Source: an uncultured Saprospiraceae bacterium
GTDB lineage: Bacteria > Bacteroidota > Bacteroidia > Chitinophagales > Saprospiraceae
Length of the DNA: 58,063 nucleotides
Direction of reading: 5' to 3'
Assembly (NCBI GenBank): GCA_938015805.1
Contig: CALLXF010000072.1
Coordinates: 1 to 58,063 of the forward strand
The notes beneath the pieces are model-generated. The model was given only the letters and a program-made list of their open reading frames with translations, did not search any database and was not told the origin of the DNA. Positions within the stretch are counted from its first letter, which is position 1. Each line of letters starts with the position of its first letter. The position numbers and the translations under genes were made by a program. Shown here piece after piece: positions 18,849-25,236 of this stretch.

Positions 18849-19108
18849 AAACCAAACGCATTTTGCAGCACACTGCCATCCTCGTTCCTGCGGTGTCAGA
18901 GAGCTACAAAGCTAACCCACAAAAACAGAGCTATGATTGAACTTACTGAATTGAAAAAAGAAAGCCAGCAGAGAACAATAGGTGATGACAGCATATCTCT
19001 CCTACGTCGAGAGACGCAGCATACCATTATCCGTTGTACGCAACTAAGTTCAAACTAAAGAAAAAGACCTAGAGTTGTTTACCTGAGGGTAAAAAAAGTC
19101 ACAAATAA
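18849..19108. other. Interval between hsdR and the IS91-type transposase
   Basis: Begins directly after the hsdR stop with CCAAACGC (18852-18859) and TTGCAGCACACTGCC (18863-18877), both related to sequences elsewhere in the island. A 41-codon frame (18933-19058, MIELTELKKESQQRTIGDD...) exists but is not recognisable. CTCTC-ctacgtc-GAGAG forms a small hairpin near 19000. The left end of the IS91-type element probably lies here. Confidence 0.4.
18852..18877 (+). repeat. Post-hsdR boundary repeat (CCAAACGC core plus TTGCAG copy)
   Basis: Four bases after the hsdR stop codon. The context TAAAAA-CCAAACGC-ATTTTGC resembles 21009-21036 (TTAAAAAAG-CCAAACGC-GACATTTTTTGC), and CCAAACGC occurs again at 20713-20720. 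The second half, TTGCAGCACACTGCC, resembles 13404-13418 before the operon. These may be cassette-type ends of the hsd module. Confidence 0.4.
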
Positions 19109-19234
19109 GAGTGTAGCCGTACCAAAATACCGACAAAGAAGCATACTCTCAATGAGATCTACGAGAGATATTTCCATTCATATGCTTACGGTCAAACCAG
19201 AAAATTAGAATTAAAGAAGAAGCATTATAAAGCT

Positions 19235-20317
19235 GTGTATCAGAGCTTGGCTTGTCGCACACCGAGGTTAGGTTATGCAAGTTTTGAGTGTGTAGGTTGT
19301 CAGACGTATAAATATATCTATCGGAGTTGCGGAAATAGATTTTGTGCACAGTGTGGAGTGCATTCTACTTATAAGTGGGGTAGAGAATCATTGACAAGAC
19401 TGATAGACATGAAGCATCATCATGTGGTATTTACTTTACCAAAACCATTACGTCATATTTCAAAACTGAATGGAGATAAGTTACATGACTTATTGTTTAA
19501 GAGTTCGAGTGAAGTGATGCAAAAATGGTTTTCGAAAAAGCATCAACTAAAACCAGGCATGTTTACGGTATTACATACAGCAGGGAGTGATTTAAAATAT
19601 CATCCGCATGTACATATGGTAATAACAGGAGGAGGGTTAAGTGAGGAAGGGAAGCGAATTATTGAGTTGGAAAAAGATTACTTAACGCGTCAAAGATTCA
19701 TAGGTGGATTATTTCGAAATAGTTTTATAAATAGGTTGCGCGAATTAGATCGTCGCGACGAAATAGTTAAGCCAAAAAAGTGGAAAGATAATAAGAGTAG
19801 TTTTTCAAAGTGGTTAGGAGAGATAAAATCAAAGCATTGGATAATAAGTATTCAAAAACCATTACGAGATTTGAATCAGATAGTAGGATACGTAGGCAGA
19901 TATACGAAACGAGCGTGTTTAAGCGAATATAAGATTGAAAGTATATCAGAAGGTATTATCAAATTTCGGTATAATGATTATAAGGGAAGTTCACGTAAAG
20001 GGAAGGTGAATGTGGCGATGAAGAGTATGGGATATGTAGAATTTCTAGACGAACTGTTGCAGCATGTGCCTAGTAAAGGATTTCGAATGGTGAGATATTC
20101 TGGAATATATACATCACATTATAAAAAGTACCTCCCGGCAAAGCAAGAGATAGAGGAGGTAGAAGAAGAAGGAGAAGAGTGGGGAGAATTTGAAGCATTA
20201 AGGAAATTGGATATATCAAAAGGAAATAAGGATCAGTTGATCTGTCCAAACTGTCAAAGGGAATATGTGTTTATCGAGATAGTTTATCCTGGGAAAAAGA
20301 CAAAAAATGGGCCGTAG
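19235..20317 (+). CDS. IS91-family transposase (HUH-type), start codon uncertain
   Basis: Rolling-circle transposase that nicks single-stranded DNA through a tyrosine. From the GTG at 19235 it has 360 residues. An N-terminal zinc-binding region (CVGCQTYKYIYRSCGNRFCAQCG), the metal-binding HUH motif HPHVHMVITGGG near residue 122 and the Tyr motif GYVGRYTKRACLS near 220 are present. The C-terminus has a second zinc pair (CPNCQ). The frame is open upstream to 19109 and encodes LNEIYERYFHSYAYG, the usual family N-terminus, but contains no ATG, GTG or TTG before 19235. The start may therefore be lost or non-standard. Confidence 0.88.
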   Translation: MYQSLACRTPRLGYASFECVGCQTYKYIYRSCGNRFCAQCGVHSTYKWGRESLTRLIDMKHHHVVFTLPKPLRHISKLNGDKLHDLLFKSSSEVMQKWFSKKHQLKPGMFTVLHTAGSDLKYHPHVHMVITGGGLSEEGKRIIELEKDYLTRQRFIGGLFRNSFINRLRELDRRDEIVKPKKWKDNKSSFSKWLGEIKSKHWIISIQKPLRDLNQIVGYVGRYTKRACLSEYKIESISEGIIKFRYNDYKGSSRKGKVNVAMKSMGYVEFLDELLQHVPSKGFRMVRYSGIYTSHYKKYLPAKQEIEEVEEEGEEWGEFEALRKLDISKGNKDQLICPNCQREYVFIEIVYPGKKTKNGP

Positions 20318-20504
20318 CAAAATAAAAGACTGTTTGTTGTGTTCTATCGAAAGGTGGGGTGGCGTAGCTATGTGTCATGGTCAAAAAAGATATATAAATC
20401 GAATAGAAAATCAAATCAAAACTCACAAACATCAAATTGGGATGTTATCTTTAGAACAAAGAAGAGGAAGAGTAAAGTTATTTAAGACAAACAGCGGTGA
20501 GTAA
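20307..20504 (+). CDS. Small ORF overlapping the transposase end
   Basis: A 65-codon frame whose ATG overlaps the last 11 bases of the transposase gene. The product is basic (MGRSKIKDCLLCSIERWGGV...RRGRVKLFKTNSGE) with no recognised domain. The overlap would allow coupled translation, and some IS91-family elements carry small accessory frames. It could equally be a chance frame in the element's 3' end. Confidence 0.3.
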   Translation: MGRSKIKDCLLCSIERWGGVAMCHGQKRYINRIENQIKTHKHQIGMLSLEQRRGRVKLFKTNSGE

Positions 20505-20577
20505 AATACAATAGGAGAAATGGTGGAAAGCTGCGTACAACAATTAATAAGACAGAATAGCTCCGTTGTCGCTACTC

Positions 20578-20605
20578 AGCTTATCATACCCGTTATCTAT
20601 AAGCT
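20578..20605 (+). repeat. Perfect 7-bp stem-loop downstream of the IS91-type transposase
   Basis: AGCTTAT and ATAAGCT separated by 14 bases (CATACCCGTTATCT). There is no T-run after it, so it is not a typical terminator. It could be the secondary structure at the terminus of the IS91-type element, or a recombination-site hairpin, as the loop contains CGTTAT. Confidence 0.45.
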
Positions 20606-21167
20606 AAGGTGAAAACAAGTAGATAAAGACACCAGTGCTTCGCACTCGTATCTTTATTCGTCATTGTTACGTCGACGCCAAACAGATGCAACGCGATAAA
20701 AAATGTCTGATGCCAAACGCTTTTTAATCGTGTTCCTTAAAATGTTAACTAGATAGTTAATAGATGAGCCAAGACGTATGCGATTAAATAATTTTAAATA
20801 AAATTTATGCGAAACATGATGATTCCAAATCGTCTACGATAAATGGATTTATAATTAGACAGCCAAGAGGTTTAAATCTGACCTTTGAACATGCGAAATA
20901 TTCTAGATCTATAAGGCGAAGACTAATAAACGAACACAATTTTATAATCCAGTCCACCAGAATATAACAACCGAAACTATCTGACAAAATCGATCAAATA
21001 AATAAGATTAAAAAAGCCAAACGCGACATTTTTTGCTTCACCCAGAGATACACATCTAATTTTATAAATTACTTCGCTTGAATTAATTACACCTTATAAA
21101 ATTTGAAGAGTATCTCTCCCACCCGCCTAGATGTTTTCAGTAAAACCTTGAGATTGGTTTTTTAGTG
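20606..21167. other. Hairpin-rich interval without a recognisable gene
   Basis: About 560 bp. Contents: hairpin AGTGC-ttc-GCACT near 20635; AAAAAATGTC (20698-20707) and TTTTTAATC (20721-20729), inverted as GATTAAAAA (21006-21014) and GACATTTTTT (21025-21034); GCCAAACGC in direct orientation at 20712-20720 and 21016-21024; and a two-storey stem-loop at 21044-21117. A protein-like frame without a normal start (about 20803-20960, KHDDSKSSTINGFIIRQPRG...) may be the remnant of a cassette gene. Confidence 0.45.
21044..21117. repeat. Long two-part stem-loop (attC-like or structural)
   Basis: Outer arms AGAGATAC (21044-21051) and GTATCTCT (21110-21117) pair perfectly. Inner arms AATTTTATAA (21058-21067) and TTATAAAATT (21094-21103) also pair perfectly. 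Short unpaired spacers of 6 bases separate the two stems on each side. This symmetrical two-storey hairpin is preceded by CCAAACGC and followed by CCCACCCGCC. It is not followed by a T-run. Confidence 0.55.
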
Positions 21168-21313
21168 GAACGCCTATAGATAACAATAGATACTACTCCA
21201 TACTCATGAGCGTTCTTCGTTCTTGAGACCGAAATTCTAGCGAATTTCTTATCTTTCACTTCTAGCAGCGTGATGATTCATGAGTACGGAGAGTATCATT
21301 TAACGTTATAAGC
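21168..21313. repeat. attC-like site with a long bulged inverted repeat
   Basis: Starts GAACGCCTA and ends AACGTTATAAGC. Between them, arms 21189-21209 and 21278-21297 (GATACTACTCCATACTCATGA versus TCATGAGTACGGAGAGTATC) pair almost completely, with a single bulged base and one mismatch. A second perfect hairpin, GAAATTC-tagc-GAATTTC, lies between the arms near 21232-21249. The outer AACG/CGTT pair, bulged base and long variable centre are the features of integron attC sites. The right core is GTTATAA rather than the classical GTTRRRY, so the match is imperfect. Confidence 0.5.
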
Positions 21314-22176
21314 AAGATACGAGTAAAATGAAAGAAATAAATGAAATAGAAATCAAACTCAAATGTGATGACTTAACTTATGTTGATGCTTTTGAATTAA
21401 TAAAAAAGTTGCCTAAGCCTTGGCGTCGAAAAAAATGGAAAGAACTAAGGGAATCTAAGTTGGAATCTGAATGTAAGAATTGTGGTTCTACGGAAAAGCC
21501 CTTAGTAATTCAACATACCAAGCATCCGAGAGATTTTTATGTTTTGAAAAATAAGGAATTCGACAAACTATTAAAGAATGACATCAAAGCAAATCAAGCA
21601 ATCGAAAAAATAAAGAATAATAAAGCTTACAAACTAGCAAAGGAAGCAGTTGCATTATCAAATTTTCCTAGTTATTACAAAGTACTTAAACCTAAAGTGC
21701 TTTCTTTGGATTTAATCGAAAATATAGATAATGTTGAATATACCATAAGAGATTGCTGTCCTGAATGTAAAGGAATATTAACTCACAGACATTACAAAAA
21801 AACACTTTCTATATACAAGTGTGATAATAGACACGAGTTCAAAACTCCCAATAAAATTAAGTATTATCCTCAGTATAGATTAAAAGACGAAAACGATGTA
21901 AAATTCAAGTTGTCAATTGAATTACTTTCACAATATTTAAAAAAGAATGATAAGATTGTAGCAGCTATTGAGGCTAAATTTGATAATCAATCAGGAAAAA
22001 AAGCATTATTACAACTAATAAAAGAACATAGAATATATATGGAAATGAAGCACATAAAAACACTGTGTAAAAAATGTGCTTTTAAAGAGGATTTAGCTGG
22101 TGGTAAAATAAATCCAGCTTATAACAAGCGATGACCACATCATAGGCTAACGCCTACGCTGGGTATCGCCGATCCG
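21305..22176 (+). mobile_element. Putative integron-type gene cassette
   Basis: One promoterless gene bounded by two CGTTATA cores, at 21304-21310 and 22175-22181. The gene starts about 17 bp after the left core, and its stop lies 14 bp before the right-hand site, which is the compact layout of integron cassettes. The right site begins AACGCCTA, like the left one. The element is defined by pattern alone. The IS3-type element is inserted 15 bp beyond it. Confidence 0.45.
21328..22134 (+). CDS. Zinc-ribbon / HNH-like hypothetical protein (cassette gene)
   Basis: A 268-residue, lysine-rich protein that I do not recognise as a named family. It has three cysteine pairs: CKNCGSTEKPLVIQHTKHPRD (about residues 49-69), whose C-x2-C followed by a His resembles the first half of an HNH endonuclease; CCPECKGI...YKCDNRHEF near 148-172; and LCKKCAF near the C-terminus. 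The core region is helical and charged. A degenerate HNH nuclease or nucleic-acid-binding zinc protein is the best guess. It is flanked by attC-like sites, has no neighbour on its strand to share a promoter with, and lies between two mobile elements. Confidence 0.7.
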   Translation: MKEINEIEIKLKCDDLTYVDAFELIKKLPKPWRRKKWKELRESKLESECKNCGSTEKPLVIQHTKHPRDFYVLKNKEFDKLLKNDIKANQAIEKIKNNKAYKLAKEAVALSNFPSYYKVLKPKVLSLDLIENIDNVEYTIRDCCPECKGILTHRHYKKTLSIYKCDNRHEFKTPNKIKYYPQYRLKDENDVKFKLSIELLSQYLKKNDKIVAAIEAKFDNQSGKKALLQLIKEHRIYMEMKHIKTLCKKCAFKEDLAGGKINPAYNKR

Positions 22177-22182
22177 TTATAT
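22147..22182. repeat. attC-like site downstream of the cassette gene
   Basis: Short site with outer arms TAACG (22148-22152) and CGTTA (22175-22179) and an inner imperfect pair GGTATC / GATCC. It starts AACGCCTA like the site at 21168 and ends CGTTATA like the one at 21304. The shared outer cores with different centres are what is expected of two attC-type sites. Confidence 0.5.
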
Positions 22183-22244
22183 ATAATAGATTCTGATGTC
22201 TCATACTGATATAGCTTTACACTTTTTATGCAAAAACTAGTACA

Positions 22245-22637
22245 ATGCGTAAGAAGAAAACAATCACACTGAGCTCTAAACCTACCTACCAAGGTTATAG
22301 TCACGGGTTCAAATTAGCCATTATCGAACGTATCGAAAATGGCCAACTTTCTATTAATCAAGCTGCTAAAGAATATGATGTTTCCAGCTCTGGTATTCGT
22401 AAGTGGATTAAGAAATATGGTAACTTAGATCGAAAACTAAGAAACATGCAAGGAAAGTCGCCAAAACAAAAGATCGCCGAATTAGAAAAGAAGCTTAGAG
22501 AATCTGAAAAGAAAGTCTTGATCTGGGAAACAGCTATGGAAATTATTGAAGACGAATTCCATGTAGACGTAAAAAAAAAGTATCTAACCAGATACCAAAG
22601 GCATGTCTTGAAAAGCATGGAAAAAGAATCGGAGTAA
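22245..22637 (+). CDS. IS3-family transposase OrfA
   Basis: DNA-binding regulatory half of the IS3 transposase, 130 residues. An HTH_Tnp_1-type domain covers about residues 20-70 (FKLAIIERIENGQLSINQAA then SSSGIRKWIKKYG). It is followed by a leucine-zipper-like coiled coil (KQKIAELEKKLRESEKKVLI) that mediates multimerisation. Ribosomes that slip at 22574-22580 make the OrfAB transposase; those that do not stop at 22637 and make OrfA alone. Confidence 0.9.
   Translation: MRKKKTITLSSKPTYQGYSHGFKLAIIERIENGQLSINQAAKEYDVSSSGIRKWIKKYGNLDRKLRNMQGKSPKQKIAELEKKLRESEKKVLIWETAMEIIEDEFHVDVKKKYLTRYQRHVLKSMEKESE
22574..22580 (+). promoter_or_regulatory. Programmed -1 frameshift site A-AAA-AAG
   Basis: Nine A and a G (22571-22580) place the heptamer A AAA AAG in the orfA frame, the classical -1 slippery sequence of IS3 elements. 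After slipping, the reading is open from here through 22706 into orfB with no stop (KHGKRIGVTILAKTFNVSRP), confirming that the two frames form one fusion. Confidence 0.8.
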
Positions 22638-23500
22638 CTATACTGGCTAAAACTTTCAACGTTTCTAGGCCTACTATTTATGCCTGGAGAGAGCAGAAAT
22701 GCACTTTGACTAAACAACATTTTATTATTAAAGACCTTGTTATTCAAATTAGAAAATTCATGCCTAGATTAGGATCAGCTAAACTTTACCACATTCTAAA
22801 ATTCGATATGCTCGTTGAGGGTATTGATATTGGTAGAGACAAGTTTCATAATATGCTCAAACACTTATGCTTACTCGTTCCTAGAAAGAAAAAGTTCTTT
22901 CGAACAACAGACTCTAACCATCTATTCAACAAGCATTCTAACTTAGTCAAAGGATTGAAAATCAACAAACCTGAACAACTTTGGGTAAGTGATATTACTT
23001 ACTTAAAAACTAAAAATGGTACTATGTATTTAAGCTTAATCACCGATGCGTATTCCAAGAAAATAATGGGATATGAAGTCTCTGACAATTTAAAAGCTGA
23101 GTCTTCTAAAAGAGCACTCCTCATGGCTTTAAAAAACAGAAAGTATCCTCATAGAAAATTGATTCATCACTCGGATCGTGGTATTCAATATTGTTGTCCT
23201 GAATATACAGATGTTCTTGATAATCATAATATCAAGATCAGCATGACTCAAAAATATGATCCTTACGAGAATGCCATCGCCGAAAGAGTCAATGGTATTT
23301 TAAAACAAGAATTTGATATCTCTAATCACAAACTTCATAAAGATGAAGTCAAAAAAATAACTAAGAATTCTATTAATATTTACAATCATTTAAGACCACA
23401 TTTTTCTTGTAATCTTATGACTCCTAATCAAGCTCATCTTAATGGAAAATTCGATTATAAAAAATGGGGTAACTTTAGTATTAATGAAATCTGGAATTAA
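22581..23500 (+). CDS. IS3-family transposase OrfB (catalytic, made as OrfAB)
   Basis: DDE integrase-type catalytic half, read in the -1 frame relative to orfA. Its first independent start is a TTG at 22706, but the frame is open from the slippery site, where the protein-like LAKTFNVSRPTIYAW matches the HTH region seen in many IS3 OrfB proteins. Catalytic residues: Asp in WVSDITYLKT, Asp in IHHSDRGIQYCC, and Glu in NAIAERVNGILKQEF, with the expected spacing. The C-terminus YNHLRPHFSCNLMTPNQAH is typical. The gene is intact. Confidence 0.88.
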
Positions 23501-23548
23501 ATTTTATCACTTTTAAAAAGTGTAAAGTATTTCCAGTACAAGACAGTC

Positions 23549-23587
23549 TGTCTCATACTGATAAAGTCTTACGACTCATACTGATAT
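23549..23587 (+). repeat. Partial IS3 left-end copies beyond the right end
   Basis: TGTCTCATACTGATA (23549-23563) is identical to the first 15 bases of the IS3 left end and lies 3 bp after its right end. ACTCATACTGATAT (23574-23587) repeats bases 4-16 of the same end. The second copy ends one base before the kduD stop codon. These look like remnants of a second IS copy or of a tandem/circle junction. Confidence 0.65.
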
Positions 23588-23588
23588 C

Positions 23589-24359
23589 CTATCTTCCCAA
23601 CCATCCACCATCTATGGCCATTATACTTCCATGCATGTAATCAGAATTTTTAGAACATAAAAAAACAATCGGTCCCCCAAAATCGCTTGGTTTACCCCAT
23701 CTACCCGCGGGAATCCTGGAAAGTATCGAAGCAGACCTTTCAGGATTATCTCTTAAATTTTTTGTGTTATCTGTAGTAATATATCCTGGTGCTATTGCAT
23801 TAACATTAACTCCTTTAGATGCCCACTCATTGGCGAAAGCCATAGTCATTTGTCCTATTGCTCCTTTACTTGCCGCATACCCAGGAACTGTAATTCCTCC
23901 TTGATAAGTTAAAAGCGATGCAGTAAATACAATCTTACCAGCTCCTCTTGTAACCATTTCTTTTCCTATCTCTCTAGTGAGTATAAACTGTGAGCTTTGA
24001 TTTACTTCTATAACATGATCCCAGATATCATCTCCATGCTCTACAGCTGCAGCTCTTTTTATAGTGCCTGCATTATTGATTAAAATATCAATTATTGGGA
24101 AGTCTAATTTAACTTGATTAATAAATTTATAAAGTGCATTACGATCACTAAAATCGCAGGCATAAGGTGTAAACTTTTTCCCAATCGATAAAATTTCTTT
24201 CTCAACTTCACTCCCTGACTTTTCCAAGGTAGCACTCACTCCAATGATATCTGCTCCGGCTTCCGCCAGTGCAATCGCCATAGCCTTTCCTATACCTCTA
24301 CGACATCCTGTGACTAATGCCGTTTTTCCATCTAATCGAAATGCGTCTAAAATATTCAT
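23589..24359 (-). CDS. kduD: 2-dehydro-3-deoxy-D-gluconate 5-dehydrogenase
   Basis: Short-chain dehydrogenase that reduces 2,5-diketo-3-deoxygluconate (DKII) to 2-keto-3-deoxygluconate with NAD(P)H, the last step before KDG kinase. The 256 residues include the Rossmann glycine motif TGCRRGIGKAMA near residue 17, NNAG near 95, catalytic Ser in VFTASLL, and Tyr/Lys in YAASKGAIGQM. The C-terminus IDGGWLGR is typical and complete. It is the last gene of the uronate operon, 18 bp after kduI. Its stop codon touches IS3-derived sequence, so genes that may have followed could have been lost. Confidence 0.93.
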   Translation of the reverse strand: MNILDAFRLDGKTALVTGCRRGIGKAMAIALAEAGADIIGVSATLEKSGSEVEKEILSIGKKFTPYACDFSDRNALYKFINQVKLDFPIIDILINNAGTIKRAAAVEHGDDIWDHVIEVNQSSQFILTREIGKEMVTRGAGKIVFTASLLTYQGGITVPGYAASKGAIGQMTMAFANEWASKGVNVNAIAPGYITTDNTKNLRDNPERSASILSRIPAGRWGKPSDFGGPIVFLCSKNSDYMHGSIMAIDGGWLGR

Positions 24360-24377
24360 ATGATATTATTTAACCTG

Positions 24378-25208
24378 CTATCTTATTTCCTTTAAATTAA
24401 AAAAGTCCATGTCTGTAAAGTCTTGATTTTCCCCTGCCATTGCCCATATAAACGAATAACTAGATGTTCCTGACCCTGCATGAATTGACCAAGGAGGTGA
24501 TATAATTGCTTCATTATTTTGTACCCACAGATGTCGAGTCTCTTGAGGCTGACCCATAAAATGCATGACGCCATGATCTTTAGGAACATCAAAATAAAAA
24601 TAGCTTTCACTACGTCTATCATGAGTATGAGGTGGCATCGTATTCCACACATTGCACTTGGTAAGCACAGTTAATCCCATAACGACTTGACAACTCTCAA
24701 TTCCACCAGAATGTATATACTGATAAATAGTTCTTTCATTTGCAGTTTCAGGAGCACCTAAATTGATCTGATTAGCATCCTTTTTAGCATACAGAGTGTT
24801 AGGATAGGTTTTATGAGCAGGTGCAGAAAAAACAAAAAACTGTGCACTATTTTTTGGAGCCACGGATTTAAACGAAACATTCTTTGTACCTCTACCCAGA
24901 TATAGACAACTAAGCTTATTTAAAGTATACGTCTTTCCATTGGCAGTAATGCTCCCCTTTCCTCCTACATTTATAATACCCATTTCTCTTCTTTCGAGAA
25001 AATATTTACTTCGTAGTGCATCATAATTTCCTAATTTAATAGCTCTGGTAGAAGGTTGTACTCCTCCGATAACCATCCGATCATAATGACTGTACGTAAA
25101 ATTTGCTTTCCCCTTAACCATTAGTTTTTGAAGTAAGAAGTTGCTTCTTAATTCTTGCGTATCCATCCGTTTTACATGATCAGGAGATGATTCATAAATT
25201 TGGTTCAT
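24378..25208 (-). CDS. kduI: 5-dehydro-4-deoxy-D-glucuronate isomerase
   Basis: Zinc-dependent cupin isomerase converting 5-keto-4-deoxyuronate (the open form of the unsaturated uronate released by GH88) to DKII. The 276 residues carry the family N-terminus (YESSPDHVKRMDTQELRSNF), the YLGRGTKNVSF region and the metal-binding MPPHTHDRRSESYFYF cluster with two His, then a later His in WSIHAGSGTSSYSFIWAMAGEN. Length and motifs are standard. It lies between the TRAP large permease (28 bp upstream) and kduD in the operon. Confidence 0.95.
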   Translation of the reverse strand: MNQIYESSPDHVKRMDTQELRSNFLLQKLMVKGKANFTYSHYDRMVIGGVQPSTRAIKLGNYDALRSKYFLERREMGIINVGGKGSITANGKTYTLNKLSCLYLGRGTKNVSFKSVAPKNSAQFFVFSAPAHKTYPNTLYAKKDANQINLGAPETANERTIYQYIHSGGIESCQVVMGLTVLTKCNVWNTMPPHTHDRRSESYFYFDVPKDHGVMHFMGQPQETRHLWVQNNEAIISPPWSIHAGSGTSSYSFIWAMAGENQDFTDMDFFNLKEIR

Positions 25209-25236
25209 ATTATTTAATTTTTAGTTCATGGAATTT

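Larger units (their letters stand above)
19033..20605 (+). mobile_element. IS91-family element (ends approximate)
   Basis: Rolling-circle-type insertion sequence defined by its transposase. The limits given are the outermost structures I can see. GTTGTACGCAACT (19033-19045) on the left is matched by its near reverse complement AGCTGCGTACAAC (20529-20541) on the right. On the right there is also a perfect hairpin AGCTTAT / ATAAGCT (20578-20605) such as often marks the origin or terminus end of this family. IS91 elements have no true terminal inverted repeats or target duplications, so the exact ends cannot be fixed here. The tyrosine recombinase at 12327-13253 may once have been part of the same element. 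Confidence 0.6.
22197..23545 (+). mobile_element. IS3-family insertion sequence, complete
   Basis: A 1349-bp element. The terminal inverted repeats are 22197-22229 and 23513-23545. Both begin TGTCT, share TACTG and the inner CTTTACACTTTTTA, and match at 25 of 33 positions. It carries orfA and orfB in 0 and -1 frames with an A-AAA-AAG slippery site. Immediately after the right end come three bases (GTC) and then 15 bases identical to the left end (TGTCTCATACTGATA). No clean direct target duplication was found. Confidence 0.85.
9640..23588. other. Accessory genomic island
   Basis: A block of about 13.9 kb between the terminator after the TlpA-like gene and the kduD stop codon. It holds a tyrosine recombinase, a type I restriction-modification operon, an IS91-type transposase, an IS3-type element, a cassette-like zinc-ribbon gene, at least one decayed gene and several long stretches without genes. 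Both flanks are ordinary metabolic genes. The left end is not sharply defined. The right end coincides with IS3 left-end fragments that touch the kduD stop codon. No direct target repeat bounding the whole block was found. Confidence 0.7.

Noticed and set aside
20805-20987. A 60-codon minus-strand frame in the gene-free part of the island
   Set aside because: No recognisable domain, hydrophobic by composition only, opposite a somewhat more protein-like plus-strand frame that itself lacks a start codon.
21044-21117. CRISPR or ordinary terminator as explanation of the large hairpin
   Set aside because: There are no regularly spaced direct repeats, so it is not CRISPR, and no T-run follows either side, so it is not a typical Rho-independent terminator.
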